Source: Alloalcanivorax balearicus MACL04 (GTDB lineage Bacteria > Pseudomonadota > Gammaproteobacteria > Pseudomonadales > Alcanivoracaceae). Taken from it: 64,000 nucleotides of DNA. Where the stretch lies: positions 1-64,000 of the forward strand of contig NZ_ARXS01000019.1 of the NCBI RefSeq assembly GCF_025532145.1, read 5' to 3'. The notes beneath the pieces were generated by a model that saw nothing but the letters and a program-made list of their open reading frames with translations, searched no databases and was not told the origin of the DNA. This document shows, piece after piece, positions 25,486 to 32,964 of the stretch. Every line of letters begins with the position of its first letter. Position 1 is the first letter of the stretch. The position numbers and the translations under genes were made by a program.

Positions 25486-27219
25486 TCAGGCGTTGGCGGC
25501 TTGTTTCACGCGCAACTGGTTGTAGGCGTCCTTGTCTTCGCCGAGTGAAACGATGTACGGGGCGATCGGACGGGTTCCGCTGGCCATCGCGCCGGACTCG
25601 TCCTTGTACAGACGGCTGTGACAGAACCACTGCTGTTCGTCGGTTTCGGGAAAGTCCACGCGATAGTGGTACAGGCCCCAGCGCGACTCGGTGCGGTAGA
25701 GTGAGGCGCGGGCGGCCATCTCGGCGCAATCGACGATGGAGTGCACTTCCATGGCGCGCATCAGCTCGTGGGCGTCGCCGGCCTTGAGCAATGGCAGGTC
25801 GGCACGGACCGAGAGAATTCGTTCCAGACCGATCTCCATGCGGCGGCTGACCTTCGGCGGTTGCAGGTAGTCGTTGACCAGACGCCGTACTTTGTACTCC
25901 ATCTGTTCCGGAGGGATACCGTCGGCCCGCTCCAACGGCGCGCGAAGGCGGATCAGCTCCTTCTCGATCAGCGTTTTGTCCAGTTCAAATTCGCTACGCT
26001 GTTGCGCGAAGTCCGCGGCGCTTTCGCCGCAGATCTGGCCATACACAAAAGCGCCCAGCATGTAGTTGTGCGGTACCGAGGCCATGTCGCCAGCGGCGTA
26101 CAGCCCTGGCACGGTGGTGGCACCGGTCTCGTCCACCCAGACGCCAGAGGCGGAGTGGCCGCTGCAGAAGCCGATCTCGGAAATGTGCATCTCGACCATG
26201 CGTTTGCGGTAGTTGACCTGACGGCCGTCATGGAAGCGGCCGCGGCTGGGTCGCTCATTGGTGTGCAGAACCGTTTCGATTTCCTGAATGGTTTCCTCGG
26301 CGAGGTGATCCAGTTTCAGAAACACCGGTCCCTTGCCGGATTCCAGTTCCTTGAAGAACTCCAGCATCATCTGCCCGGACCAGTAGTCGCATTCGATGAA
26401 ACGTTCACCGAAGGCATTGGAAGTGAAACCGCCGAGCGGTCCGGTGACATAGGCGCAGGCCGGCCCGTTATAGTCCTTCAGCAACGGGTTGACCTGATAG
26501 CATTCGAGATTGGCCAGGTCGGCGCCGGCGTGATAGGCCATGGCGTGGCCGTCGCCGGAGTTGGCCGGGTTTTCATAGGTGCCGAACAGGTAGCCGGAAT
26601 GCGGCAACCCGATGCGACCGGCCGCGCCGGTGGCCATCACCACCGCCTTGGCACGGATGATGATGGGCTCGGCGGTGCGGGTGTTGATGCCGATCATGCC
26701 GGAAACATTGCCCGCGGTGTCCTTGAGCAGCCGGGTGGCCTGGTAGCGGTTTTCCACTTTGACCCGGTGGCGGCGCAAGCGCCGGTAGAGAATTTTCTTG
26801 ACGTTGTGGCCTTCCGGCATTGGCAGGACATAGGTGCCGAGGTGATGCACCTTTTTCATGTCGTAGTCACCGGTTTCGTCTTTCTGAAAATGAACGCCCC
26901 AGGAATCCAGCTTTTCGATCATCGGGTAGGACCGCTGGGCATACGCCATCAGCGCCGGCTGGTGGACGATGCCGTCGTTGGCGATGGTGATCTCCCGGAC
27001 ATACTGCTCCGGAGTGGCGTGACCGGGGACTATGGCGTTGTTCAAACCGTCCATGCCCATGGAGATGGCACCGGAGCGTTTGACGTTGGCTTTCTCCAGC
27101 AAGGTCACGTCGAGGTCCGGGTAACGTTCCTTGACCGTCACCGCGGCCATCGGACCGGCGGTGCCGCCGCCGATCACCAGCACATCGGTATCGATGATGG
27201 CTACGTCGTCGAAGTTCAT
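25486..27219 (-). CDS. AprA/fumarate-reductase-type flavoprotein of unknown substrate
   Basis: FAD oxidoreductase of the succinate dehydrogenase/fumarate reductase/adenylylsulfate reductase superfamily, 577 residues. The N-terminal dinucleotide motif is VLVIGGGTAGPMAAVTV near residues 13-29, with LLEKANVKRSGAISMGMDG after it. There is no His at the position used by SdhA/FrdA for covalent FAD, and SGAISMGMDGLNN resembles the AprA pattern. Later blocks are VVMATGAAGRIG, GDGHAMAYHAGA, GLYAAGDMASVPHNYMLGAF and a C-terminal helical domain with ESRWGLYHYR. No sat, aprM or qmo genes are nearby, so it is not the dissimilatory sulfate enzyme. The likely task is an oxidation or reduction of a compound brought in by the adjacent importer. 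Confidence 0.82.
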   Translation of the reverse strand: MNFDDVAIIDTDVLVIGGGTAGPMAAVTVKERYPDLDVTLLEKANVKRSGAISMGMDGLNNAIVPGHATPEQYVREITIANDGIVHQPALMAYAQRSYPMIEKLDSWGVHFQKDETGDYDMKKVHHLGTYVLPMPEGHNVKKILYRRLRRHRVKVENRYQATRLLKDTAGNVSGMIGINTRTAEPIIIRAKAVVMATGAAGRIGLPHSGYLFGTYENPANSGDGHAMAYHAGADLANLECYQVNPLLKDYNGPACAYVTGPLGGFTSNAFGERFIECDYWSGQMMLEFFKELESGKGPVFLKLDHLAEETIQEIETVLHTNERPSRGRFHDGRQVNYRKRMVEMHISEIGFCSGHSASGVWVDETGATTVPGLYAAGDMASVPHNYMLGAFVYGQICGESAADFAQQRSEFELDKTLIEKELIRLRAPLERADGIPPEQMEYKVRRLVNDYLQPPKVSRRMEIGLERILSVRADLPLLKAGDAHELMRAMEVHSIVDCAEMAARASLYRTESRWGLYHYRVDFPETDEQQWFCHSRLYKDESGAMASGTRPIAPYIVSLGEDKDAYNQLRVKQAANA

Positions 27220-27227
27220 GTTTCCTC

Positions 27228-27974
27228 CTATTTCCGATCCACACGGAAGTGATATTTGAAAGAGTCGCCACGGAAGCTCAGATATTCGAAGTCGATGGGG
27301 CGTCCCCGGCGGTCATGGGTAAGGCGTTCCACCCGCAGTACCGGTTCGCCGGGTTGCAGGTTCAGATGAGTGCGGGTGTCCTGATCGGAGAGCGCCGCTT
27401 CGATGCGGATGCTTGCTTCACCCAGGGGGATGGCAAAGAGGTTTTCCAACATTGGAAAAATGTCGCCGCTCAGATCCATGCCGAACAGGCGTCGGCCAAT
27501 ATCCAGCGGGAAGTAGCTGCGCTCCAGGGATAACGCCTCACGGTTGAGGAAACGTACCCGGGTCACTTCCACGACATCGTCGCCGCCGCCGAGCCGCAAC
27601 GCGGCAACCACCGCCTTTGGTGCCTTCAACTGCTGGATGCTGATCAAACGGGCGGAGGCTTCGTATCCTTGCGCGGCCATGGCTTCACCAAAGCCCTGCA
27701 GGTGCTCCACGCTCTGCACCGCCTTGGGTTTGCTGACGAAGGTGCCTTTGCCCTGGGCGCTGAATACCAGGCCCTCGTTATGCAGATCGCGCAACGCCTG
27801 TCGAATAGTGATGCGACTGACGCCGAAGGCGCCCATCAACTCGCTTTCCGATGGCAGTTTCTCGTGGGGGCGATAGTCGCCTTCGAGAATGCGGCGCCGA
27901 AGCTGATCTTTGATCTGTAAGTACAGCGGTTGCGGCGACCGGTTCGATAGCGGCCGGGTCAGGGTTTTGCTCAC
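27228..27974 (-). CDS. GntR/HutC-family transcriptional regulator with UTRA domain
   Basis: Ligand-responsive repressor. The N-terminal winged helix spans about residues 15-80: PLYLQIKDQLRRRILEGDY, LPSESELMGAFGVSRITIRQAL and GLVFSAQGKGTFV. The C-terminal UTRA ligand-binding domain runs from about 95 to the end (EVTRVRFLNREAL, LERSYFPLDIG, LRVERLTHDRRGRPIDFEY). The gene ends 8 bases before the flavoprotein start, so they share a transcript. A CTTGT-N4-ACAGG site lies 12 bases upstream, suggesting autoregulation, and sister sites precede other units of the cluster. The effector is probably the imported compound or a product of it. Confidence 0.9.
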   Translation of the reverse strand: MSKTLTRPLSNRSPQPLYLQIKDQLRRRILEGDYRPHEKLPSESELMGAFGVSRITIRQALRDLHNEGLVFSAQGKGTFVSKPKAVQSVEHLQGFGEAMAAQGYEASARLISIQQLKAPKAVVAALRLGGGDDVVEVTRVRFLNREALSLERSYFPLDIGRRLFGMDLSGDIFPMLENLFAIPLGEASIRIEAALSDQDTRTHLNLQPGEPVLRVERLTHDRRGRPIDFEYLSFRGDSFKYHFRVDRK

Positions 27975-27985
27975 GGTACCGTCCT

Positions 27986-27999
27986 CTTGTTATGACAGG
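27986..27999. promoter_or_regulatory. Putative operator upstream of the GntR gene
   Basis: CTTGT-TATG-ACAGG, one base off a perfect inverted repeat, matches the CTTGT-N4-ACAAG core found at 23890 and 31305. It lies in the 69-base gap between the ATPase stop and the GntR start, so the regulator-flavoprotein unit probably has its own controlled promoter. Confidence 0.55.
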
Positions 28000-28043
28000 T
28001 CATGGCATTCATGGGCGTAAACGGGGGCGGCATGAAAACCATC

Positions 28044-28913
28044 TCAGCCAGCCTGTCCGTTCTGTTGTTCGAACGCGCGCAGGGTTTCACGGCGGATCAG
28101 ATCCAGGCACTCACGCTTCAGTGCCATGAATTCGGGCCGGGTCAACAGGTCCTGAATGCGTGGACGTGGCAGATCCACGGAAATGTCAGCGATGATGCGG
28201 CCAGGGCTGGCACTCATGATCAGAATGCGGTCGGACAGAAACACGGCTTCGTCGATGTCATGGGTGACGAACAAAACGGTGTTGCCGAACTCGCTCCAGA
28301 TATCCAGCAGGCTCTCCTGCATCATGGTGCGGGTCTGGGCGTCAAGAGCGCCGAACGGCTCATCCATCAGCAACACGCTGGGGTAGTTGGCGAGCGCGCG
28401 GGCAATCCCCACACGTTGCTGCATGCCGCCGGACAAGGTGGCAGGAAAGGCATTGGCGTGGGCGGACAAGCCGACCAGGCCTAAAAAGGTACGCGCCAGA
28501 CTCATCGCCTCGTTGCGGCCAAGCCCTGACATCAAAGGGCCGAAAGCCACGTTGTCGCGCACGGTTTTCCAAGGAAAAAGGGAATGCTGCTGGAACACCA
28601 TGCCGCGATCCGGCCCAGGGGCCGTGACCGGAGCGCCGTCCACCAGAAGTTCGCCCCGGGTGGGGGTGACGAATCCGGCTACCGCATTCAGTAACGTGGA
28701 CTTGCCGCAGCCGGAGGGGCCGAGCAGGCAGACAAACTCACCGGGTCGGATATCCACCTGAGCGCGGTGTACCGCGGTAGCCCAATCGCCACTGCGTTCG
28801 AACTCCACCGAGACGTCGCGAATCTCGATATGGCCGCGTTCTCCGCCGGGAGTTTTTGCGCTGCGTTCCGGTGGTTGAGGCAGCCTCTGGATCATATCGA
28901 TGGCGGACGTCAT
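28044..28913 (-). CDS. ABC transporter ATPase, taurine/sulfonate/nitrate type
   Basis: ATP-binding subunit of a TauB/SsuB-type importer. Walker A is GPSGCGKST, the Q-loop is in MVFQQHSLFPWKT, the signature is LSGGMQQRVGIARAL and Walker B is [12 protein letters not shown], with H-loop FVTHDIDEAV; the last motif is typical of this subfamily. The ATG at 28913 has AGGAG six bases upstream. An earlier ATG at 28982 overlaps the permease stop by 4 bases and would add 23 residues, so the true start is open. It forms a transporter with the next two genes. Confidence 0.88.
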   Translation of the reverse strand: MTSAIDMIQRLPQPPERSAKTPGGERGHIEIRDVSVEFERSGDWATAVHRAQVDIRPGEFVCLLGPSGCGKSTLLNAVAGFVTPTRGELLVDGAPVTAPGPDRGMVFQQHSLFPWKTVRDNVAFGPLMSGLGRNEAMSLARTFLGLVGLSAHANAFPATLSGGMQQRVGIARALANYPSVLLMDEPFGALDAQTRTMMQESLLDIWSEFGNTVLFVTHDIDEAVFLSDRILIMSASPGRIIADISVDLPRPRIQDLLTRPEFMALKRECLDLIRRETLRAFEQQNGQAG

Positions 28914-28978
28914 GGTGTTCTCCTGGGAACGGGTCTGCTCTTGTAAGGCGCTTTCCGGGGTCGATTTGGTGGCTGGTC

Positions 28979-29872
28979 TCATCGATCGTTCTCCCCTACC
29001 TGCCAGCGCAGCAGCGGCCGGCAAAGCAACTTGATCAGGAGTGTGCAGAGCGTGCCGAGACCGCCGATCATCAACATGCCGATGATGATTTGCGGGTACT
29101 GGATCAGGGTGTAAGCGGACCAGGTGAAGTAACCGATGCCGTACTGGCCGCTGATGATTTCGCCGGCCAGCAGGGAGAACCAGGCGACGCCCATGCCAAT
29201 GGCGAGACCGGCGACAATACTCGGCAGTGCGCCGGGCAGCACCACATGCCGGAGGATAGCGGCGTTGCTGGCACCGAGACTGCGTGCCGCCCGTACCAGC
29301 ACTTTCGGCGTCTGCTCGACGCCGTGCACGGTGTTGATGACGATTGGAAACAGAGCGCCCAGAAAGGTAATGAAGATAATGCTGGATTCTTCGCTGGGCA
29401 TCATCAGGATGGCTAATGGAATCCAGGCCACCGCCGGTATCGGTCTGAGCAATTCGATATAAGGGGTGATGATGTCTTCGGCGAGACGCGAGCGTCCCAT
29501 CAGAATGCCCAGCCCGACACCGAGCACCACGGCCACCACATAAGCGACGGCGATACGTCGCAAACTGTGCAGAATGTGCAGGTAGAAATCGGCGCTGGAC
29601 AGCGCTTCGATCAGCGCCTGGCCCACCACCAGCGGACCGGGTACATTCTCGAAGTTGATGAATAGATTGAAGCCCCTGCTGGACGCCCAGTGCCATACCA
29701 GAAGAGCGGCCAGAAGGGCCAGGACTCGAACCAGATAACGGCGCACGGTTTCCGGCAAACGCACCGGCGCCTGGCGTGCCATGGTGGCGACGGTGTCGGC
29801 GGCTGGGGTATCGACCTGGTCGATCACCGGGCTGCCGGCCTCGCCGCCGATGTCGCTATTGTTCAAACTCAT
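28979..29872 (-). CDS. ABC transporter permease, taurine/sulfonate type
   Basis: Inner-membrane permease of the TauC/SsuC (BPD_transp_1) family, 297 residues. A cytoplasmic N-terminus of about 45 residues precedes a first helix (VLALLAALLVWHWAS), and about six membrane segments follow. The EAA-loop region ARSLGASNAAILRHVVLPGALPSI is the ATPase contact site and is well conserved. LRPIPAVAWIPLAILM is also typical of the sulfonate/nitrate group. It lies 24 bases after the binding-protein gene. Confidence 0.9.
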   Translation of the reverse strand: MSLNNSDIGGEAGSPVIDQVDTPAADTVATMARQAPVRLPETVRRYLVRVLALLAALLVWHWASSRGFNLFINFENVPGPLVVGQALIEALSSADFYLHILHSLRRIAVAYVVAVVLGVGLGILMGRSRLAEDIITPYIELLRPIPAVAWIPLAILMMPSEESSIIFITFLGALFPIVINTVHGVEQTPKVLVRAARSLGASNAAILRHVVLPGALPSIVAGLAIGMGVAWFSLLAGEIISGQYGIGYFTWSAYTLIQYPQIIIGMLMIGGLGTLCTLLIKLLCRPLLRWQVGENDR

Positions 29873-29896
29873 TATGCGCTCCTCCCTGACTCGCGA

Positions 29897-31279
29897 TCAC
29901 CGTTCGGCCAGCGCGTTGTCATTGGGGCTTTGGAGAATTTGCCGGTAGCTGAAAACTCTGCCGTCGGTGGCGAAGGCTTCGGCCTCCGGGCGACGCATGA
30001 ACGCGGCCAGTTGCTCGCCGTTGCGGGCATAGAAGGCGCTTTTGCCAAACAGCTTCAGACCACTGTTCTTGTCGTAGACGTAGGTGGCGTTGATATCGGC
30101 GCCGGTCTCATCCGCCCGCCGTTCGGCGACCAGCATGGCATCGATGGAGGGGTAGCCTTTGATGCCGTTGTCGGCGTACCAGATTTCCGCCGGCTGCAAT
30201 GCTGGATTATCCGGAATCGGGGTGACCATGGTGGCGATCGCCTCGTCGTAGTCGAGGCCGGCGGCGGCGTAGGCGCTACGCAGGTAGCTGTCGTCCACCC
30301 AGGCGTCGAAGTTGAGATCCGGAACCTGTTTCTCGTTTTGCAGAAGCTCATGGTCGTACTTCATGGCCGCCACCCAGTCCGGTTTGACACTGGCGTCCAT
30401 GGTGGTGATGCCACCGTCACTGAAGTACAGATAAAGCACTTCTTTTTCCACACCAGTCCACTTGGAGACCTGTTCGGCGGCACGTACTGGATCGTCCCGG
30501 ATCCATTGTTGCGCTTCGAGCGTGGCTTCCAGAACCGCCTGCACTACCTCGGGATAGTTCCGGGCGTAGGATTCGCGCACCACGATGCCGTGGAAGGTGG
30601 GGATGCCGGCCTGGCGACCGTCGTAAATTTTTCGGCCGGTACCGCGGAATTCCATGATCTCGGACCAGGGGCAGAAATCGGCATGGGCGTCGATTTTACC
30701 GGCGGCAATATTGGCGGCGCCCACCGGCGGTGACTGATTGACGATGGTGACCTCGTCGATCAGCCCTTCGTCCCGCAGTGCCTTCAGGGTCATGCCCCAG
30801 GCCGCGCTGCCCACCGGGGTGGAAATGGCCTTGCCGGCAAGGTCGGAGAGGGATTGGGCGGGGGAGTCCACCGGTACCACGATGCCATTACCGGTGCCTT
30901 CCTTGTTATAGCCGGTGATGGCGATGAAGCGGGTTTCGGCGCGGCCGCCTTCCTGGAACTTGGCGCCATTGACGATCAACGGGTAATCGCCCATGACACC
31001 GAAGTCCAGTTTCCCGGCCAGCATCTGGTTGGTGATCGGTGGCCCGGAGTCGTAGTCCTTGAACACAATATCGTAGTCCGCGTCCTGGTACTTACCGGTC
31101 CTGGGTAAGTATTTTTCAATCAGATCCAGTTTTTCCAGAACAACACCGCCCGACACGGTGTTGGTCACCATGCTTTGGTGGCCAATGCCAATGCGAATGC
31201 TTTCCGCGAGTACCGGTGTCGAAGCGAGCCCGATGAAAATGCTCAAGCAGGCCGCGACGCCGTAGCGTTTGTGATTCAT
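29897..31279 (-). CDS. ABC transporter substrate-binding protein with extended C-terminus
   Basis: Periplasmic binding protein of the NMT1/SsuA/TauA class. A signal peptide ends STPVLAES, then IRIGIGHQSMVTNT opens the mature fold, with GKLDFGVMGDYPL and GSAAWGMTLKALRDEG as ligand-domain blocks. The ATG at 31279 has GAGGAAA upstream; one at 31294 has none. At 460 residues it is over 100 longer than usual. The C-terminal region from about residue 390 (YVYDKNSGLKLFGKSAFYA to AEAFATDGRVFSYRQ) is not part of the standard fold and loosely resembles NosL-type domains. Sulfonate-like or other small organic anions are the likely ligands, not proven. Confidence 0.82.
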   Translation of the reverse strand: MNHKRYGVAACLSIFIGLASTPVLAESIRIGIGHQSMVTNTVSGGVVLEKLDLIEKYLPRTGKYQDADYDIVFKDYDSGPPITNQMLAGKLDFGVMGDYPLIVNGAKFQEGGRAETRFIAITGYNKEGTGNGIVVPVDSPAQSLSDLAGKAISTPVGSAAWGMTLKALRDEGLIDEVTIVNQSPPVGAANIAAGKIDAHADFCPWSEIMEFRGTGRKIYDGRQAGIPTFHGIVVRESYARNYPEVVQAVLEATLEAQQWIRDDPVRAAEQVSKWTGVEKEVLYLYFSDGGITTMDASVKPDWVAAMKYDHELLQNEKQVPDLNFDAWVDDSYLRSAYAAAGLDYDEAIATMVTPIPDNPALQPAEIWYADNGIKGYPSIDAMLVAERRADETGADINATYVYDKNSGLKLFGKSAFYARNGEQLAAFMRRPEAEAFATDGRVFSYRQILQSPNDNALAER

Positions 31280-31745
31280 GTCCGGTTTCCTCATTGAGAG
31301 TTCACTTGTACTAACAAGACATCACCACTGCTTATAAAACGCATTAGACGTGCCAGTTTTCGAAGGCCTGTTCGTATCCGTATGTTTTATAAGGGCAATT
31401 TTCTTGTTTGGTGTTTGCGACAGAATCCGGGCGCAAGGTGCACTTGCCCCTTGCTGGGGCAGATGCACAGTGATGACGCCAGTTTTCGGGACAAGGCGAG
31501 GCGTAACGGTACGACAACTAGAACAAGTTGCTGGCCGCGGCGTGATTCCCGTCGGAGATGTCGGGCCGCCCGCGGACGGGTAGGCGGTATCGTCGAGGTG
31601 GACGATGCGGAACAGGGTATGAAAGAGCGAAGGAACAGATCAAAGAATGTTTTTTAATATGGATATCCGTCTTTTCTGTCCACGGCACACCTCGCGGCAT
31701 GGAAATTGCTGCCTTAAAAGGTATGACCGGTCAGGAGAGCCTCCC
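31280..31745. other. Divergent regulatory region between the importer cluster and mrp
   Basis: This 466-base stretch holds no convincing gene. It contains the operator at 31305, a perfect 10-base inverted repeat CTTATAAAAC (31331-31340) and GTTTTATAAG (31384-31393) that carries a -10-like element on each strand, and the mrp ribosome site AGGAGAG just before 31746. It is more AT-rich than its surroundings. Short open frames here have no ribosome site or recognisable motif and I left them out. Confidence 0.6.
31305..31318. promoter_or_regulatory. Putative operator upstream of the substrate-binding protein
   Basis: CTTGT-ACTA-ACAAG is an inverted repeat with the same arms and spacing as the palindrome at 23888. 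It lies 25 bases upstream of the binding-protein ATG and just downstream of a possible minus-strand -10 element TATAAG (31331-31336), a place where a bound repressor would block transcription. Confidence 0.6.
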
Positions 31746-32837
31746 ATGACAACCCTGGATACCACGCACTTACGCCATCTTCTGCGCCATTGGAAAGAAC
31801 CAATGCAGGGCCAGGATCTAATCAGCAGCAAAGCGCTCAGAAACATATCGGTGGACGGTGGCATCGCGACTTTGAAAGTGTCCCTGGGATTCCCGGCGGA
31901 CAATTATAAAGAAGAAAGCGCGGCGGGCCTGATCGACTATCTGCGTGTTCATGCCAATGCAATGCGGATGGCCGTGGATATGGAGTGGCAGGTGCGCCCA
32001 CATCGTGTCCAGGGTGGTATGGAGCCGTTGCCGGAAGTGCGCAACATTATCGCGGTGGCGTCGGGCAAGGGCGGTGTCGGAAAATCCACCACCACCGCCA
32101 ATCTGGCGCTGGCCTTGCAGGCGGAAGGCGCGCGGGTGGGCATTCTCGATGCGGACATTTACGGTCCCAGCCAGCCGCGCATGATGGGCGTTGATGAGCG
32201 GCCGCAAAGCGATGATGGCAAACGGATGACACCGCTGATCGGCCACGGTGTGCAGATCATGTCGGCGGGCTTCATGGTGGAAGAGGATTCGCCGGTGATC
32301 TGGCGTGGCTCCATGGTGACCCGGGCACTGACGCAGTTGCTCAAGAATACTCGTTGGCGGGATCTCGATTATCTGCTGGTGGACCTGCCGCCGGGTACCG
32401 GCGACGTGCAACTGACACTGGCCCAGCAGATTCCGGTGGCCGGCGCGGTGGTGGTGACGACGCCCCAGGACATTGCCCTGCTGGACGCGCGCAAAGCGTT
32501 GCGTATGTTCGAGAAGGTGGACATTCCGGTGCTTGGCGTGATCGAGAACATGAGTACTCATGTGTGCAGCCACTGCGGACATCAGGAAGCGATTTTCGGC
32601 AGCGGCGGTGGTGGCCGCATGGCGGAGGATTACCAGGTGCCGTTGCTCGGCCAACTGCCGCTGGATGTGGGTATTCGTACCCAGGCCGATGCCGGGCTGC
32701 CATCGGTGCTGGCACAACCGGATGGCGCGGTGGCACGGCAATATCGAAACGTGGCCCTGGCCATGGCCGGCCGATTGGCCTGCCGGCAGCTGGACCACAA
32801 AGCCCGCTTCCCGCGCATCGTGGTGGAGAATCGTTAG
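31746..32837 (+). CDS. mrp: Mrp/ApbC iron-sulfur cluster carrier ATPase
   Basis: Cytosolic P-loop protein that carries and delivers [4Fe-4S] clusters to apoproteins. The ATPase motif is VASGKGGVGKSTTTANLA near residues 105-122, with DADIYGPSQPRMMG, VDLPPGTGDVQLTL and the cluster-binding pair in THVCSHCGHQEAIFG. An N-terminal MIP18-like domain occupies roughly residues 1-70. The ATG at 31746 follows AGGAG; a longer frame from 31647 is unlikely. The gene is divergent from the importer/Fe-S cluster and may supply its ferredoxins, though mrp is a general gene. Confidence 0.93.
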   Translation: MTTLDTTHLRHLLRHWKEPMQGQDLISSKALRNISVDGGIATLKVSLGFPADNYKEESAAGLIDYLRVHANAMRMAVDMEWQVRPHRVQGGMEPLPEVRNIIAVASGKGGVGKSTTTANLALALQAEGARVGILDADIYGPSQPRMMGVDERPQSDDGKRMTPLIGHGVQIMSAGFMVEEDSPVIWRGSMVTRALTQLLKNTRWRDLDYLLVDLPPGTGDVQLTLAQQIPVAGAVVVTTPQDIALLDARKALRMFEKVDIPVLGVIENMSTHVCSHCGHQEAIFGSGGGGRMAEDYQVPLLGQLPLDVGIRTQADAGLPSVLAQPDGAVARQYRNVALAMAGRLACRQLDHKARFPRIVVENR

Positions 32838-32880
32838 GGAATGGATCGCTTACAGGCAATACGCAGGCATGCACACGGCC

Positions 32881-32947
32881 ATTCGCTGCCAGGGCAGCTC
32901 CCACAGGGGACTACGAAGCGGCTGTGGGAGCTGCCCTGGCAGCGAAT
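32881..32947. repeat. REP pair between convergent mrp and MFS genes
   Basis: Perfect inverted repeat with 26-base arms (32881-32906 and 32922-32947) and a 15-base spacer containing GACTACGAAGC. Each arm holds TGTGGGAG and the hairpin GCTGCC-CT-GGCAGC plus GAAT, a stem variant unlike the copies near cobalamin genes. Here the arms face tail-to-tail relative to the 17.4-kb copy. It probably terminates both convergent messages. Confidence 0.88.
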
Positions 32948-32964
32948 ACCTGCGTGCTCGTCGT

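Noticed and set aside
25486-27219. Flavoprotein as true adenylylsulfate reductase or succinate dehydrogenase
   Set aside because: It is shorter than AprA and lacks sat, aprM and qmo neighbours, and it lacks the His for covalent FAD linkage and sdhCD partners of succinate dehydrogenase.
31518-31700. Small open frames in the 31.3-31.7 kb gap
   Set aside because: No ribosome site, no recognisable motif, and atypical residue composition.
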